Source: Saccharum officinarum (lineage: Eukaryota; Streptophyta; Magnoliopsida; Poales; Poaceae). From it: a stretch of 64,000 nt of DNA. This document shows, one piece after another, positions 55,590 to 64,000 of the stretch (positions are counted from its first letter, which is position 1; every line of letters starts with the position of its first letter). The position numbers and the translations under genes are program-made. Under the pieces are notes generated by a model, which saw nothing but the letters and a program-made list of their open reading frames with translations, was not told where the DNA came from and searched no databases. The stretch is from the NCBI GenBank assembly GCA_020631735.1, contig CM036201.1, forward strand, positions 73,551,253 to 73,615,252. Reading direction: 5' to 3'.

Positions 55590-56060
55590 ACGATCCTGTG
55601 TGTAGTGCTCCGTTCGCCTGCTGACCAGGTTTTGCTGAAAAGCGCATGTTGCAAGCGTATATTTAAAGTGTTTCACATGTTTCAGAGATATGTTACAAAG
55701 TGTTTCTTATGGATGTTGCAGAAGTAGATTGTGATGTTACATATGTTGCAAGCGTTTGTTCCAAATGTTTCATCTGTTTTTTTAGAAGTACGTTGCATGT
55801 GTGTTTATTTTGATGTTGCATATGTTTCACATATATATTGCAAGTGTTTTACCTGGATGTTGCATATGTTTTGCAATGGCTTTTCAAGTGTTTTCAATTT
55901 TTTTTTCAACTGTTTCAGATGCATATTTCAAGTGTTTGTTTGTCTTAAACATATGATACAAATGTTTCAACTGGATGTTTCAAAAGTAGACCGGGTATTA
56001 CACATGTTGCAATGGCGCCGATGGCTGGCAGACAACCACAAGGCTTCGGCTCCTACTTAG
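55590..56060 (+). repeat. TTGCAAGTGTTTC-type degenerate repeat block
   Basis: Many irregular repeats of 'gatgttgca', 'catatgtt' and 'aagtgttt' fill this interval (TGTTGCAAGCG, GATGTTGCAT, GTTGCAATGGC). A block of the same family in the opposite orientation lies at 61440-61850. Such blocks next to GC-rich shoulders are common in non-autonomous grass DNA transposons. Termini could not be fixed. Confidence 0.6.
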
Positions 56061-56407
56061 CGCCTTCCTCACGCGGCGCGCCTCGCCCTCTCTTCTCCTC
56101 TCCCTCCCCTCCCTTTCCTTTTCTTTCCTTCATCTTGTTGTAGTAGTTCAAGCTTGGCGGGAAAACGGAGGGGCGCATATGGCCCCGCGTATGGGCAGGG
56201 CGAGTCATCTAGACAGAACAGATTCCTAGCGGGCGGGGTGCACTGCACGGAACAAGAACGAGAAACGGAGTGGCCGGGCGCTAGCACTTTCCTTAAATAA
56301 AAAGTCAATTATACACCAAACCGTGTCACGCTAATGTCATACAGTAGCACCGGCCAGCGCCAGTGCAATACAAAAAAACGTTACGCGTCATCGGTAGGCG
56401 TAAACTA
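56061..56407. other. GT64 3' flank
   Basis: No gene is seen. The part from about 56300 is probably the 3' UTR of the minus-strand glycosyltransferase gene. Confidence 0.4.
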
Positions 56408-57442
56408 CTACTCGTGATCGCAGCGGACGAGGCGTCCGCCTTTGCTGCAGAGCCCCTGCTCGTCGGCGGTGGCCTCCACGACCTTGCCGTAGCTGTACCG
56501 CAGCGGCATCCTTCCCAGCAGGCGGTGGAACTCGGTGATGCAGCGCCCTCTCTTCTCCCAGTGGCCCAGCCCGCCCGTGGCGCTGAGCCCCACGTCCCTG
56601 ACCCCGCCTCGCCTCTCGCCGCCACCGCCGGCGTCGTTCCTGGGGTCGCCCCAGTCCCGGACGCCGCCGGCCTCCACGAGCACGGGCCCGGCGCCGGACG
56701 CCTCGGCGGCGACGAAGTTCATCAGGATGTCCTCGCAGTTGCGCTCCCGGTCCACCACGGCGCGCGCGGCCGCCATCTCCGGCGAGCACGAGTACGCGTG
56801 CAGGAGGTCGGCGTCGAGGAGCATCAGCTTGGTCAGCACCATGGAGTACCGCCCCGGCTGCGCCGCCGTGTACGCCCACCTCCCGCGGGCCAGGTCCAGG
56901 TGGTGCGACCGCGGGAAGAAGCCGACCAGGGGCCCCGGCCGCTGGTGCTGGTGCTGCTGCCAGGTGGCGAAGGCGAAGGACAGCGCCGCCGCGTCGGGGA
57001 GCACGTCGTCGTCTGCCACGGCCACGGCGACGGTGCGCACGTCGGAGGGCCGCGGGAGGAAGCGCGAGTTGAGGGACGCCGAGGCGGCGAGGCGGACCGC
57101 GACGCGGGGCGGGAACCCGATCCCGCCGCGGCCACGGAGGAGGCGGCGGTCCGGCGTGGAGGGGTTGCACCAGAGCACGACCACCGCGAGGACCAGCGGG
57201 TGCGCGGCGTAGGCACCCGCGATGGCGCGGAGCAGAGGGAGGCGACGCTCCGAGTAGCCCGTGAGGATCACCGTGAGGCGGTCCGCACGGAGCGGGGACG
57301 CGTCTGTGCGGTTCGCCGCGGCGCAGGCGGCGTACTCCTCGTCCTCGCTGCTGGCGGCGACGGATACGCCGGGAAGCTCCACAACGAGGAGGAGGAGGAG
57401 GAGGAGGAGGAGGAGGAGGTGGTGGTACGAGCGCGGCGGCAT
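56408..57442 (-). CDS. GT64-family glycosyltransferase (exostosin-like), 344 residues
   Basis: A single open frame with the stop TAG at 56410-56408. The ATG at 57442 is chosen over upstream in-frame starts because it directly precedes a Leu-rich signal-anchor (about residues 9-21), as expected for a type II Golgi/ER protein. The GT64 domain is clear: LTVILTGYSERRLPLLRAI, VVVLWCNPSTPD, SLNSRFLP, the metal-binding acidic triad in VAVADDDVLPD (about 144-146), LVGFFPRSH, NCEDILMNF, and a Cys-containing tail. Plant GT64 proteins act in the Golgi on glycosylated sphingolipids or cell-surface glycans. The overall layout resembles the small 'GT64 protein C3' type; substrate is unknown. A GGGGERR insert near residue 272 and the CTC-repeat-coded Leu run are the odd points. 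The large plus-strand frame over this gene is its shadow. Confidence 0.88.
   Translation of the reverse strand: MPPRSYHHLLLLLLLLLLLVVELPGVSVAASSEDEEYAACAAANRTDASPLRADRLTVILTGYSERRLPLLRAIAGAYAAHPLVLAVVVLWCNPSTPDRRLLRGRGGIGFPPRVAVRLAASASLNSRFLPRPSDVRTVAVAVADDDVLPDAAALSFAFATWQQHQHQRPGPLVGFFPRSHHLDLARGRWAYTAAQPGRYSMVLTKLMLLDADLLHAYSCSPEMAAARAVVDRERNCEDILMNFVAAEASGAGPVLVEAGGVRDWGDPRNDAGGGGERRGGVRDVGLSATGGLGHWEKRGRCITEFHRLLGRMPLRYSYGKVVEATADEQGLCSKGGRLVRCDHE
57389..57424. repeat. GAG/CTC trinucleotide microsatellite coding the Leu signal-anchor
   Basis: An almost pure (GAG)n run on the plus strand encodes about 11 Leu on the minus strand, inside the GT64 membrane segment. Length changes in steps of three would alter anchor length without a frameshift. 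Confidence 0.8.
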
Positions 57443-57574
57443 GGTCGTTGGACGCTGGACGGCGACGCGGCGGCGAGATCCGCGGGAAGCTTGGGTCTGT
57501 TGCTTGTTGACTCTCCAAGTGCCTCGCAGTCGCAGGACAAGTACCGGAGCCAAATCCTGTGTGGGCCCAGGGCC

Positions 57575-57615
57575 ACGCTGAAGTTGACCCGTTAACTGTG
57601 CCTATCCGAGGTGGA
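57575..57615 (+). repeat. Promoter-proximal block shared with 63191-63262
   Basis: TGAAGTTGACCCGTTAACTGTGC followed by ATCCGAGGTGGATTC recurs at 63191-63262 with a 31-nt difference between the two halves and about four mismatches. It lies 130 nt upstream of the GT64 start. Both copies contain TTGAC W-box cores. Confidence 0.7.
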
Positions 57616-58740
57616 TTCTCAAACTTGAATTTGAAACAGTACACTTTCAAAGCTATTTTAAATTTTGACCCCTTCCAAACTTTTTTTTGAAACCCTTTTA
57701 AGCTATATTTTGAGAAATCATTTGAAACAACTCTTCTAAAATCTCTTTAAATTTTATTTTTAAACGGTCATTTTAAAACTATACTGAAGCCAAATTTAGA
57801 GCCAAGACAACTATTTTGGCCCCTTTGTTTTTTATACCAAAATTTTCAAATGTAGTTTGGAATTTATTCTTGAGACACAAGATTAACTTTTGCAAACTCA
57901 TTAGAAATTATTACAAACATGATGCTCAAAATAGATTTTGCAAACTGAAAGGAGACTTTATTTTAAGAAAGGTTTCGGAACTTTATTCTTTTGAAAGAAA
58001 TCGATTCATGGCTTAATTGATTTCTGTAATTTGTTTTTCACATAATAAGAATTATGCAACCAACATGAATGCAACAAAAACACTTTCATGACTTGTAATT
58101 AATTGATTTGAAAATAGTATATTTTCCTTTACTAAAAATTCAAATTACTGACTAATCGTTGCAAAAATTTAGAAAATTGTTAGTTTAATTGTGCCCTCTA
58201 AACACATCACAAAATCCTAAACGCAGCTGCAACTATTGGCGTTGATGCTACAGTAATTTCCTGAAGGGAAACTGCAGCCGCGGCAGTAGCAATCAGTACC
58301 GAACACGTCCTCAGTCACTTCTTCCAATTTTTCACATAGTCGGCCAAACTCAGGCATTCGTTTGATACATTGGGTAGAAAGAGCAAGCAGTGCATACCAA
58401 CAGAGACACGTATATGGCAACCCAAGAGTCATGTTTCATAACACTGCTTTCAATTATCTGAGGTCAACAGAAAAATAAAATTATTAATTATGTTATGACT
58501 TTTGTTCAACTACAGAAATTGGAATTGTAAGTGTTGCAATACAGAACTAATTGGAGATTTAGGATTTTATTATACCATTCTAAAAATAGTAAGGGAGTGG
58601 CTTCTCCGCACATTGAAGTTAGTCTCCTCTTGTCGAGGTGGGCAACTGATTGATAACACGTCATTCATTGATTGGATTCTGCTGCTGACTGGGTTGGGAG
58701 ACTTGACATGGTTGACTTCCACTAAGAGGAGATCATGCAT
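57616..58740. other. AT-rich spacer upstream of GT64
   Basis: No gene is seen. AT-rich sequence with recurrent TTTTAAA/TTTGAAA runs fills 57640-58160. A short minus-strand frame at 58217-58432 (RMPEFGRLCEKLEEVTEDVFG) has no recognised relative and is not called. Confidence 0.4.
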
Positions 58741-59476
58741 GGGCGGATCCAGGGGTATTCCCCTGTATTCCCAGGAATACCTAATAATTTTGATGCACAT
58801 TTATGTATATTTGTGTATATACTCATATGTATAATGTATATTGGTGTTAACTTTTTATTGTTTGAGTAGAAACTCAGCTCGCAGCTACTATTCGCGGCCT
58901 TCTTTCCTTTCCAGCTTTCTAGGCCAGCCCTCGAGGGCAAGGCCGCAAGGCCCAGTGGCCCACTAAGCCACACGATCACACCCGTGCTCCTCTGTTCGGC
59001 ACTTCGGCTTCGGCTGTTCGGCAAAATCCCCAATCCGGTGCCTCTCACCTTCTCTGTTTCCCTTGACTCCAGTCTTGATGAGCGGCGGCGGTGCTCCACT
59101 TCCGGCGAACGGCGGTAGGACAGGTGCCGGGGACGTAGTCACGAGGGGTATTCGGGCTGTCGGCCTGAGGCTCCTGGCGGCAGCCGGCGGCGGCGACAGC
59201 TGCATCTCAGCATCTGGCCATCTGGGACACCGACACGCCGACCAGCCCACAAGGCACCACCGCACCAGGCTTGCAAGCCACCATGACATCAAGACCACCG
59301 ATGGTGAGGGATTTAGCGAATACCGATTTGGATTTACGGATGTGAATATGTGCTAGTGTTAGTGATTTTTACTAGTTAATAGCGTGCACATATTTTTAGT
59401 TAATAATGAAGAGTTAGTGAATATGCTGCTATACATTAGGGGTTTTTTTTTTAACGTGGGAATACCCAATGTCGAG
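58741..59476. mobile_element. Possible DNA-transposon-like insertion
   Basis: The left edge reads GGGCGGATCCAGGGGTATTCCC. The right edge contains GGGAATACCCAATGTCGAGATCCTGGC, partly its complement (CCAGGATC, GGTATTCCC). The interior has a GC-rich gene-like part at 58900-59300. No transposase is present. Ends and class are uncertain. Confidence 0.3.
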
Positions 59477-59493
59477 ATCCTGGCTATACCAAA

Positions 59494-59597
59494 CTGTGTA
59501 ATTAGTTTTTTTTCGTCTCCATTTAATACTCCATACATATGTCCAAACATTTGATGTAATGGGAAATCTTGAAAATTTTTGGGAACTAAACATGGCC
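59494..59597. mobile_element. Truncated Tourist-like MITE, right half
   Basis: AAACTGTGTAATTAGTTTT through AACTAAACATGGCC, followed by TTA, matches the right half of 49221-49463. The left half is missing and abuts the end of the preceding insertion. Confidence 0.65.
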
Positions 59598-59995
59598 TTA
59601 GCCATTTTTATACCACGAAAGAAATATGAGTAAATTATCATTTCTCACCACACTAGCAACAAGTGTTGTTGACTTGTCGTTACCCAAGAACTCGCGAGAA
59701 GAACTTTCAATAGTCTGGAAGAATCATTTATCAAATCATAAGTGATGGAATGGAATTAGGCAGCGGGCAGCGGCTATTTTGCATGAATCTATTAAGTCTT
59801 TTTCTTTTCTACATGCAACCAAGCAGTAGGAAAACCAGTTTAAGTATTTGGTGTGATCTGGAGCTGCTTTCATTCCAGTATGTCTCTCCTGTCCTCCTTT
59901 GAGCTCGTACAAGAACACAAAGTACACTGAGGTGATAATAATCACCAATTAGATATCAAACAAACTACTAACAGTACCCACCTTCACACAAATAA
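59598..59995. other. Intergenic, nothing recognised
   Basis: I see no gene, RNA or element with defined ends in this interval. Confidence 0.4.
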
Positions 59996-60122
59996 GGGCT
60001 CGTTCGTTTCAAGTGAATCCGGGCCGGGAATGATTCCTGCTAACCGAAGCTTATTCAAATTACATAGTGAACCCGGCCTGGAATATTTCCTGGTTTTCAT
60101 TCCCATTCAAACGAACGTGGCC
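59996..60122. mobile_element. Small Tourist-like MITE, 127 bp
   Basis: Ends are GGGCTCGTTCGTTT and AAACGAACGTGGCC, flanked by TAA at 59993-59995 and 60123-60125, a TWA-type 3-bp duplication. Confidence 0.75.
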
Positions 60123-60517
60123 TAAATGAGTTCTTTCAGGTGGTCCGACCTTTGTAAGTTTTTTCTACATATGTTCCCTTATGTACAAATAAACAACATA
60201 TGAGAGCACCAACAGTGTTGCAGAAAAGCGATGCCTGGGAAGGGGAGAGAGTATCGAAGCATCGTTTCTCATCAACACTGCAGGACCGATGCTTCATTTT
60301 CAAAATCAAGCATCGAGGACTACACAGGCATCGGTGTCCACTCTTCCAATCCAATAAAATAATATTTCTTTTCAAAATGGCCGTTGGCCAACGGTAAAAA
60401 CGACACTTTCAAGACCGTTGCTCAAACTGTGTTACTGCTATATATACATGCATATATGGCTGTTTTCATACATCAGCAATTGAGAAAATATACTAATCAG
60501 AAACCAGGTATTGCCAT

Positions 60518-60850
60518 GGATAGCTCTTCCTCAGCAAGTTTCGCAGACATTCTCAACTCCTCAAACATCAATTCAGATCCAAAGTTTCATAAAAAAATCA
60601 GATCCACAAGATACAAACACACAACATCACCTCAATTTTCTTCCATAGCATTATGCCATGAACTATCCCCCCACCACCACATTTTCCTCCAAATTTTCAT
60701 GGTCATTAACTACACAACCCATTTACAGATCCCTCAAGCTACCAGAACCTTTATTCCAAGATCCTGGTCCGTCACACCATACCATGGAGGGCCATACCAA
60801 GGCAATATTGCGCCGTACCTGCAAGGAGTGCTTCGCGAGCTGATGAAAGC
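60518..60850 (+). pseudogene. PIF/Harbinger ORF1-like N-terminal relic
   Basis: The frame from the ATG at 60519 reads MDSSSSASFADILNSSNIN, like the Ser-rich starts of plant PIF ORF1 (Myb/SANT-like) proteins. After a frame change it continues NYPPTTTFSSKFSWSL and a short Pro-rich stretch. The DNA-binding part is missing. The assignment is moderate because this N-terminus is poorly conserved. Confidence 0.35.
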
Positions 60851-61030
60851 AGTCCAATCGCTTCGGCCTCTCCAGTTTTAGGACAACAAGCGCCGTAGCG
60901 TGCTCCTGCCAATGGCACTGAAGAGTGGAGTGAAAATAGCGCATATGAGGCTGAAAAGAAAGGGGGTCGTATAATTTGGAAAAAGGAGGATGACATGCGA
61001 CTGGTAAGTGCTTGGTTAAAAAACGTGAAA

Positions 61031-61219
61031 AAGATAAGTTGTATGTAGAACATCAGGAAGGAGCACGAAAAGATGTTGAGCGTGCATTTAGAGTTTTGCA
61101 AGCTTATGTACCCCAGCAACTCCGTGGCATATGAGATCACTTGGTGACATCATGTATGCACGTATCATACTGCATAACATGATTGTTGAGGGTGAAAGAG
61201 ACACGTACAAAGAGGAAAT
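61031..61219 (+). pseudogene. PIF/Harbinger transposase fragment (DDE_Tnp_4-like)
   Basis: The stretch KLYVEHQEGARKDVERAFRVLQA, then after a frame break SLGDIMYARIILHNMIVEGERDTY, matches the 3' end of plant Harbinger transposases ('GARKDVERAFGVLQ', 'CIILHNMIVEDE'). This includes the third catalytic Glu region (DVERAF). The middle part between the blocks is partly deleted. Confidence 0.75.
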
Positions 61220-61224
61220 GGTAC

Positions 61225-62255
61225 GCCTAGCGCTCAGACGTCCAGACGCGACTCTGACACCTATGTCGCTCCTGCGTCCACATCCCGCCCATGCCCCACG
61301 TCCCGCCCCAGCACCCGCGCCCGCGTCCGTCGCAAGGACCCGTGCCCACCCCGCGCCCCGCACGGGGAAACCCATGTGGGTTGACCCACGGCTGCACCTC
61401 AGCAGCAGCGATGGCCACCGGCCGCGCCGTGCAACACTCCGATATACTTTTTCAACATCCAGTTGAAACCTTTGCAACATACGTCTAAAACAGATGAAAC
61501 ATTTGGAACATACAGTTGAAACACCATTGCAACATGTGCAACATCCCGATCTACTTTTAAAACATCCAGATGCAACACTTGCAATATACAAAAAGAAGAC
61601 AGATAAAATACTTGAAACATGCATATGAAACACTTGCAATATGTGTGTACAAAAAATCAGATGAAACAATAGGGATAAACGCTTGCAACATACATGTACA
61701 ACCATTCAACATATGCAAACATCCTGATTTACTTTTGAAATATCCGCCTGAAACAATTAAAACATACATTTGAAACAACTGAAATATTTGAAACATGGGC
61801 TTGCAACATGTCTGAAAAGTATCCAGAAACACTTGAAATACAGCATCGCCGCGCAGCCATGACCTACCTGGTGGGCAACTACGGTGGCGCAGGCTCGCTG
61901 GATGGTGCGCACTCGCACACCCGCCGTGTTCGCCGTCGGCTGAGGGAGAGGAGACGCTACCGGATCTGGGGAGGGCACCGCCGGCTAGGATACGGGAGGG
62001 TCAATGCCTTGTTTGGATCTCGCCGGGGTGGAGGGAGGGCCACTGGAATAGCGGGCGTTGGGCGCTCCTAGAGGGTGAGGACGCCGAGGTGGGGGAAAGG
62101 GCGCCGCCGGGGTGGGGTAGTGCGCCGCCGCCGGCCAGAGAGGCAGCCATGGCCGCGCGTCGAGGTAGGCGCGGGGCGCGAGCGCGGAAGGGAGGAGGAA
62201 GCGAGGGAATGGGTGCGGCAGTGAGCGAGTAAGGCGTCCGTCCATTCCGGACGTC
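61225..62255. mobile_element. Nested non-autonomous unit with TTGCAAC repeats
   Basis: A GC-rich left shoulder (61240-61430), a TGAAACATTTGCAACA-type repeat block (61440-61850, opposite orientation to 55590-56060) and a GC-rich right shoulder (61860-62240). The extremes contain AGACGTCCAGACG and, inverted, AGACGTCCGGAATGG, possible short inverted ends. No duplication could be fixed. Confidence 0.4.
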
Positions 62256-62329
62256 TTAATTGGAGCATCATTGAGGAGGAAAGCGAGTTGTTGGGTGAGG
62301 TGGGTCTCATTTTTTACGGGGCATCACCG

Positions 62330-62442
62330 GGCCTGTTCGCTTCGCTGAAAAACCAGGCTGAAAAGTACTGTTCGCTGATTTGTTGCGAGAGAAAACACTG
62401 TACCATAGCTGATAAGTCAGGCTAGTAAGTTTAAGTGAACAT
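62330..62442. mobile_element. Short MITE, 'cctgttcgctt' family
   Basis: Left end GGGCCTGTTCGCTT; right end AAGTGAACATGG, the approximate complement. The interior GATTTGTTGCGAGAGAAA is typical of this abundant grass family. Target duplication is unclear. Confidence 0.5.
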
Positions 62443-62458
62443 GGTACATTGCAATTTA

Positions 62459-62789
62459 GGGGGTGTTTGGATCCAGTGACTAAATTTTAGGATGTGTCAC
62501 ATGAGGGTGTCGCATGAGCTGTTCGGATACTAATAAAAAAATAAATTACAGAATCAGTCAGTAATCCGCGAGTATTAAGCATAATTAATCTGTCATTAGC
62601 ACATATTTACTGTAGCACAACATTGTCAAATCAGGGACTACTTAGACTTAAAAAATTCGTCTCATAAAATAGTCCCAGTCTGTAAATTTAGTTTCGTAAT
62701 TAGTGTATATTTAATACTTTATGCATGTGTCAAACATCTGATGTGACCAGTGAATGAAGTTTAGAGGGGACCAAACACCAAACACCCCC
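62459..62789. mobile_element. Tourist-like MITE, 331 bp, perfect 12-bp ends
   Basis: GGGGGTGTTTGG and its exact complement CCAAACACCCCC bound the element, with TTA at 62456-62458 and 62790-62792. No coding sequence is present. Confidence 0.85.
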
Positions 62790-62875
62790 TTAGAAGAGAG
62801 TTGAAGCATTGAGGTTTGCACAAGGATGTGAAAAGACATTTGAAGCCTCGACACACCGCGGGTGCTCTAATCAGT

Positions 62876-63190
62876 GCACGGGTGCTAACATAGCTGTTTG
62901 TTGCTCTGGTACTCTGGTCTCTATGGCAATGCTTTTGGAAACATACGTATTGTCAGAAGCAGCGGCGCAGAAAGTTCAAATATGTGTATATGCTTCGTGC
63001 CACAAGTTATTAAAAACGTCTCTTATTAGCATATTATCAGTACACCCTGATTTCCAGCAGATGCGAATATCAGTTGCTACACAATATTTGTTAGTGGTCG
63101 GCAAAACGGATCCGTAAAGTCGGCAAAACACAATATTTGTTAGTGCAACTCATGATATTATCTCTATCCTACTGTACGCTATCAGTCTTG
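62876..63190. other. Spacer with a short direct repeat
   Basis: ACACAATATTTGTTAGTG occurs at 63079-63096 and again at 63128-63145, with GTCGGCAAAAC after the first and before the second. No gene is seen. Confidence 0.6.
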
Positions 63191-63262
63191 AAGTTGACTC
63201 GTTGACCGTGCATGCGGGAGAACGTTGAACGTGTGGCAGCGGCGATCCGAGGTGGATTCGGG
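63191..63262 (+). promoter_or_regulatory. Proximal promoter block with W-box cores, shared with 57575-57615
   Basis: TTGACTCGTTGACC gives two adjacent TTGAC cores, as bound by WRKY factors. The block recurs upstream of the GT64 gene (57575-57615). It lies 130-200 nt upstream of the chosen start of the cysteine-rich protein gene. Confidence 0.45.
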
Positions 63263-63393
63263 TGGGGCCATGGCGTCAGAGAGCGTTAGGTTTCCTTCCA
63301 CTCGCTGTCGCTGGTTTTGTTATCCACAAAAGTAGAAGGAGCGGTGGGGAGGCCGGGAGGGTGCCGCAGCCGCACAGGCACAGCTCCTGCGGG

Positions 63394-63980
63394 ATGGCGC
63401 AGTGGAGCAGCGTGGCCGCGAGGCCGGACCAGTGGATTGGGCCATGCCGCTGCAGCTCGCCGCTGCCACCGTTCCGGGCGGCGCTGCCGCGGCGCAGGCG
63501 TGCGGAGAGGAACGGCAGGATCGGCTGCGCCTCCGTCCCACGGGAGCTCGGCACGGCCGCGGAGGCGGAGCTGCCGCCGGTGGTCGTCGAGGGCACCGAG
63601 GTTAGTGATCGATCTCAGCACCGTTCTTTCTAGATGCTGCTGGCGCTGCACGGGCATACGTAAGCTATGTGTCGTCGTCTCGTGAATTGTTCTAAGGAAG
63701 AAGCTGCAGCGTGCGAAGAGTGCAGCGGCTTGGGGTGGATGCTCTGCGACTTCTGCAAGGGGAAGAAGAACAACGTCAAGTCGGAGGGCACACGGGTGTA
63801 CCGCCGTTGCCCAACGTGCAAGGCGGTCAGTAACTCAGCTCTCTCGAGGTCGCTCGCATGCAGAATCTTTCTGAATTTTGATGAACATTCCCCGTCGCAT
63901 GCATGCAGGCGGGCATCATCGTGTGCCCAAGATGCAGGGTGTACAAGTGCATCACCTTCCCCGAGAGCAATGAATCGTGA
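63394..63980 (+). CDS. DnaJ-type cysteine-rich zinc protein, probably plastid-targeted, 135 residues
   Basis: Exons 63394-63600, 63697-63825 and 63909-63980 join in phase 0 with GT/AG borders. The ATG at 63394 is the likeliest start; an in-frame ATG at 63262 would add 44 residues. The first exon encodes a Ser/Arg/Pro-rich, acid-poor leader like a chloroplast transit peptide. Exons 2 and 3 carry four CXXC pairs (CEECSGLG, CDFCKGKK, CPTCKAAG, CPRCRVYK), the zinc-binding arrangement of DnaJ cysteine-rich domains without J-domain, as in BSD2-like plastid chaperone factors. It ends FPESNES. Its role in protein folding or complex assembly is inferred from the domain only. It is transcribed away from the GT64 gene. 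Confidence 0.8.
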
Positions 63981-64000
63981 GCGTGTCATGGTGGTCGCAC

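Larger units (their letters stand above)
60201..62875 (+). mobile_element. Decayed PIF/Harbinger transposon with nested insertions
   Basis: The left end AGAGCACCAACAGTGTT (60201) and the complement of the right end (AGAGCACCCGCGGTGTG, about 62853-62872) form a plausible inverted pair. Inside, in order, are ORF1-like sequence (60518-60850), a transposase fragment (61031-61219), a GC-rich nested unit (61225-62255) and two MITEs (62330-62442, 62459-62789). The transposase is truncated and broken, so the element is dead. Confidence 0.5.

Noticed and set aside
56363..57595. A 410-codon plus-strand open frame over the GT64 gene, and a 420-codon minus-strand frame in another phase
   Set aside because: Both are shadows of the GC-rich GT64 coding sequence. 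Their translations are Arg/Pro/Ala-rich and lack domain motifs, whereas the minus-strand frame ending at 56408 shows the GT64 motifs.
58217..58432. Minus-strand 71-codon frame with RMPEFGRLCEKLEEVTEDVFG
   Set aside because: It looks protein-like but matches no family I recognise. No splice sites or neighbouring exons support a gene.
1..64000. CRISPR arrays, bacterial operons, rRNA or tRNA genes
   Set aside because: Spliced plant genes and plant transposons dominate. No regularly spaced repeat array, tRNA cloverleaf or rRNA segment was seen.

Overview
The window is nuclear plant DNA from a grass (Poaceae). The evidence is intron-containing plant genes with GC-rich exons, dense Tourist and Stowaway MITEs, Copia and Gypsy LTR elements and a PIF/Harbinger remnant. 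The MITE families look panicoid (sorghum/sugarcane/Miscanthus-like), but that is inference. Four host gene types are readable: a CW zinc-finger plus methyl-CpG-binding-domain (MBD) gene on the minus strand, present three times; a small uncharacterised minus-strand gene ('gene X', 50576-51271); an R2R3-MYB of the DUO1 type (53054-54789, minus); and two genes at the right end, a GT64 glycosyltransferase (56408-57442, minus) and a DnaJ-type cysteine-rich, probably plastid protein (63394-63980, plus).

Layout. 1-4146: repeats (Gypsy LTR end, a foldback element split by a Stowaway, a kinase-like exon fragment). 4147-9121: MBD copy 1. 9122-13510: its upstream DNA, 'region B'. 13511-15249: the tail of gene X fused to the last exon and part of intron 2 of the DUO1-like gene, joined directly to a second MBD unit. 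15249-19991: MBD copy 2. 19992-26000: region B again with a Copia element cut off by a 100-N gap (26001-26100). 26101-41434 then repeats 10323-26000 almost exactly, including MBD copy 3. After this come the rest of a complete Copia element (39069-45279), a non-autonomous LTR retrotransposon carrying a Rab GTPase fragment (45653-49146), MITEs, and full-length gene X and DUO1. 57.4-63.2 kb is a nest of decayed transposons.

Model. The ancestral order was MBD - region B - gene X - DUO1. A tandem duplication joined DUO1 intron 2 to the MBD 3' flank through a 4-nt AAAT microhomology, giving two MBD copies and a truncated X/DUO1 relic. The third MBD copy follows a 100-N gap whose two sides overlap by about 15.5 kb with small differences and the same Copia insertion. 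The simplest reading is that two haplotype contigs were laid end to end; a real triplication is possible but less likely.

The three MBD copies differ in integrity. Copy 1 is frameshifted before its MBD, copy 2 has a shifted C-terminus, and copy 3 is intact (284 aa). The paralogous units also act as internal 'empty site' controls that confirm the target-site duplications of several transposons. Splice sites were assigned by eye from GT/AG signals, phase and homology between copies. No database search was run.
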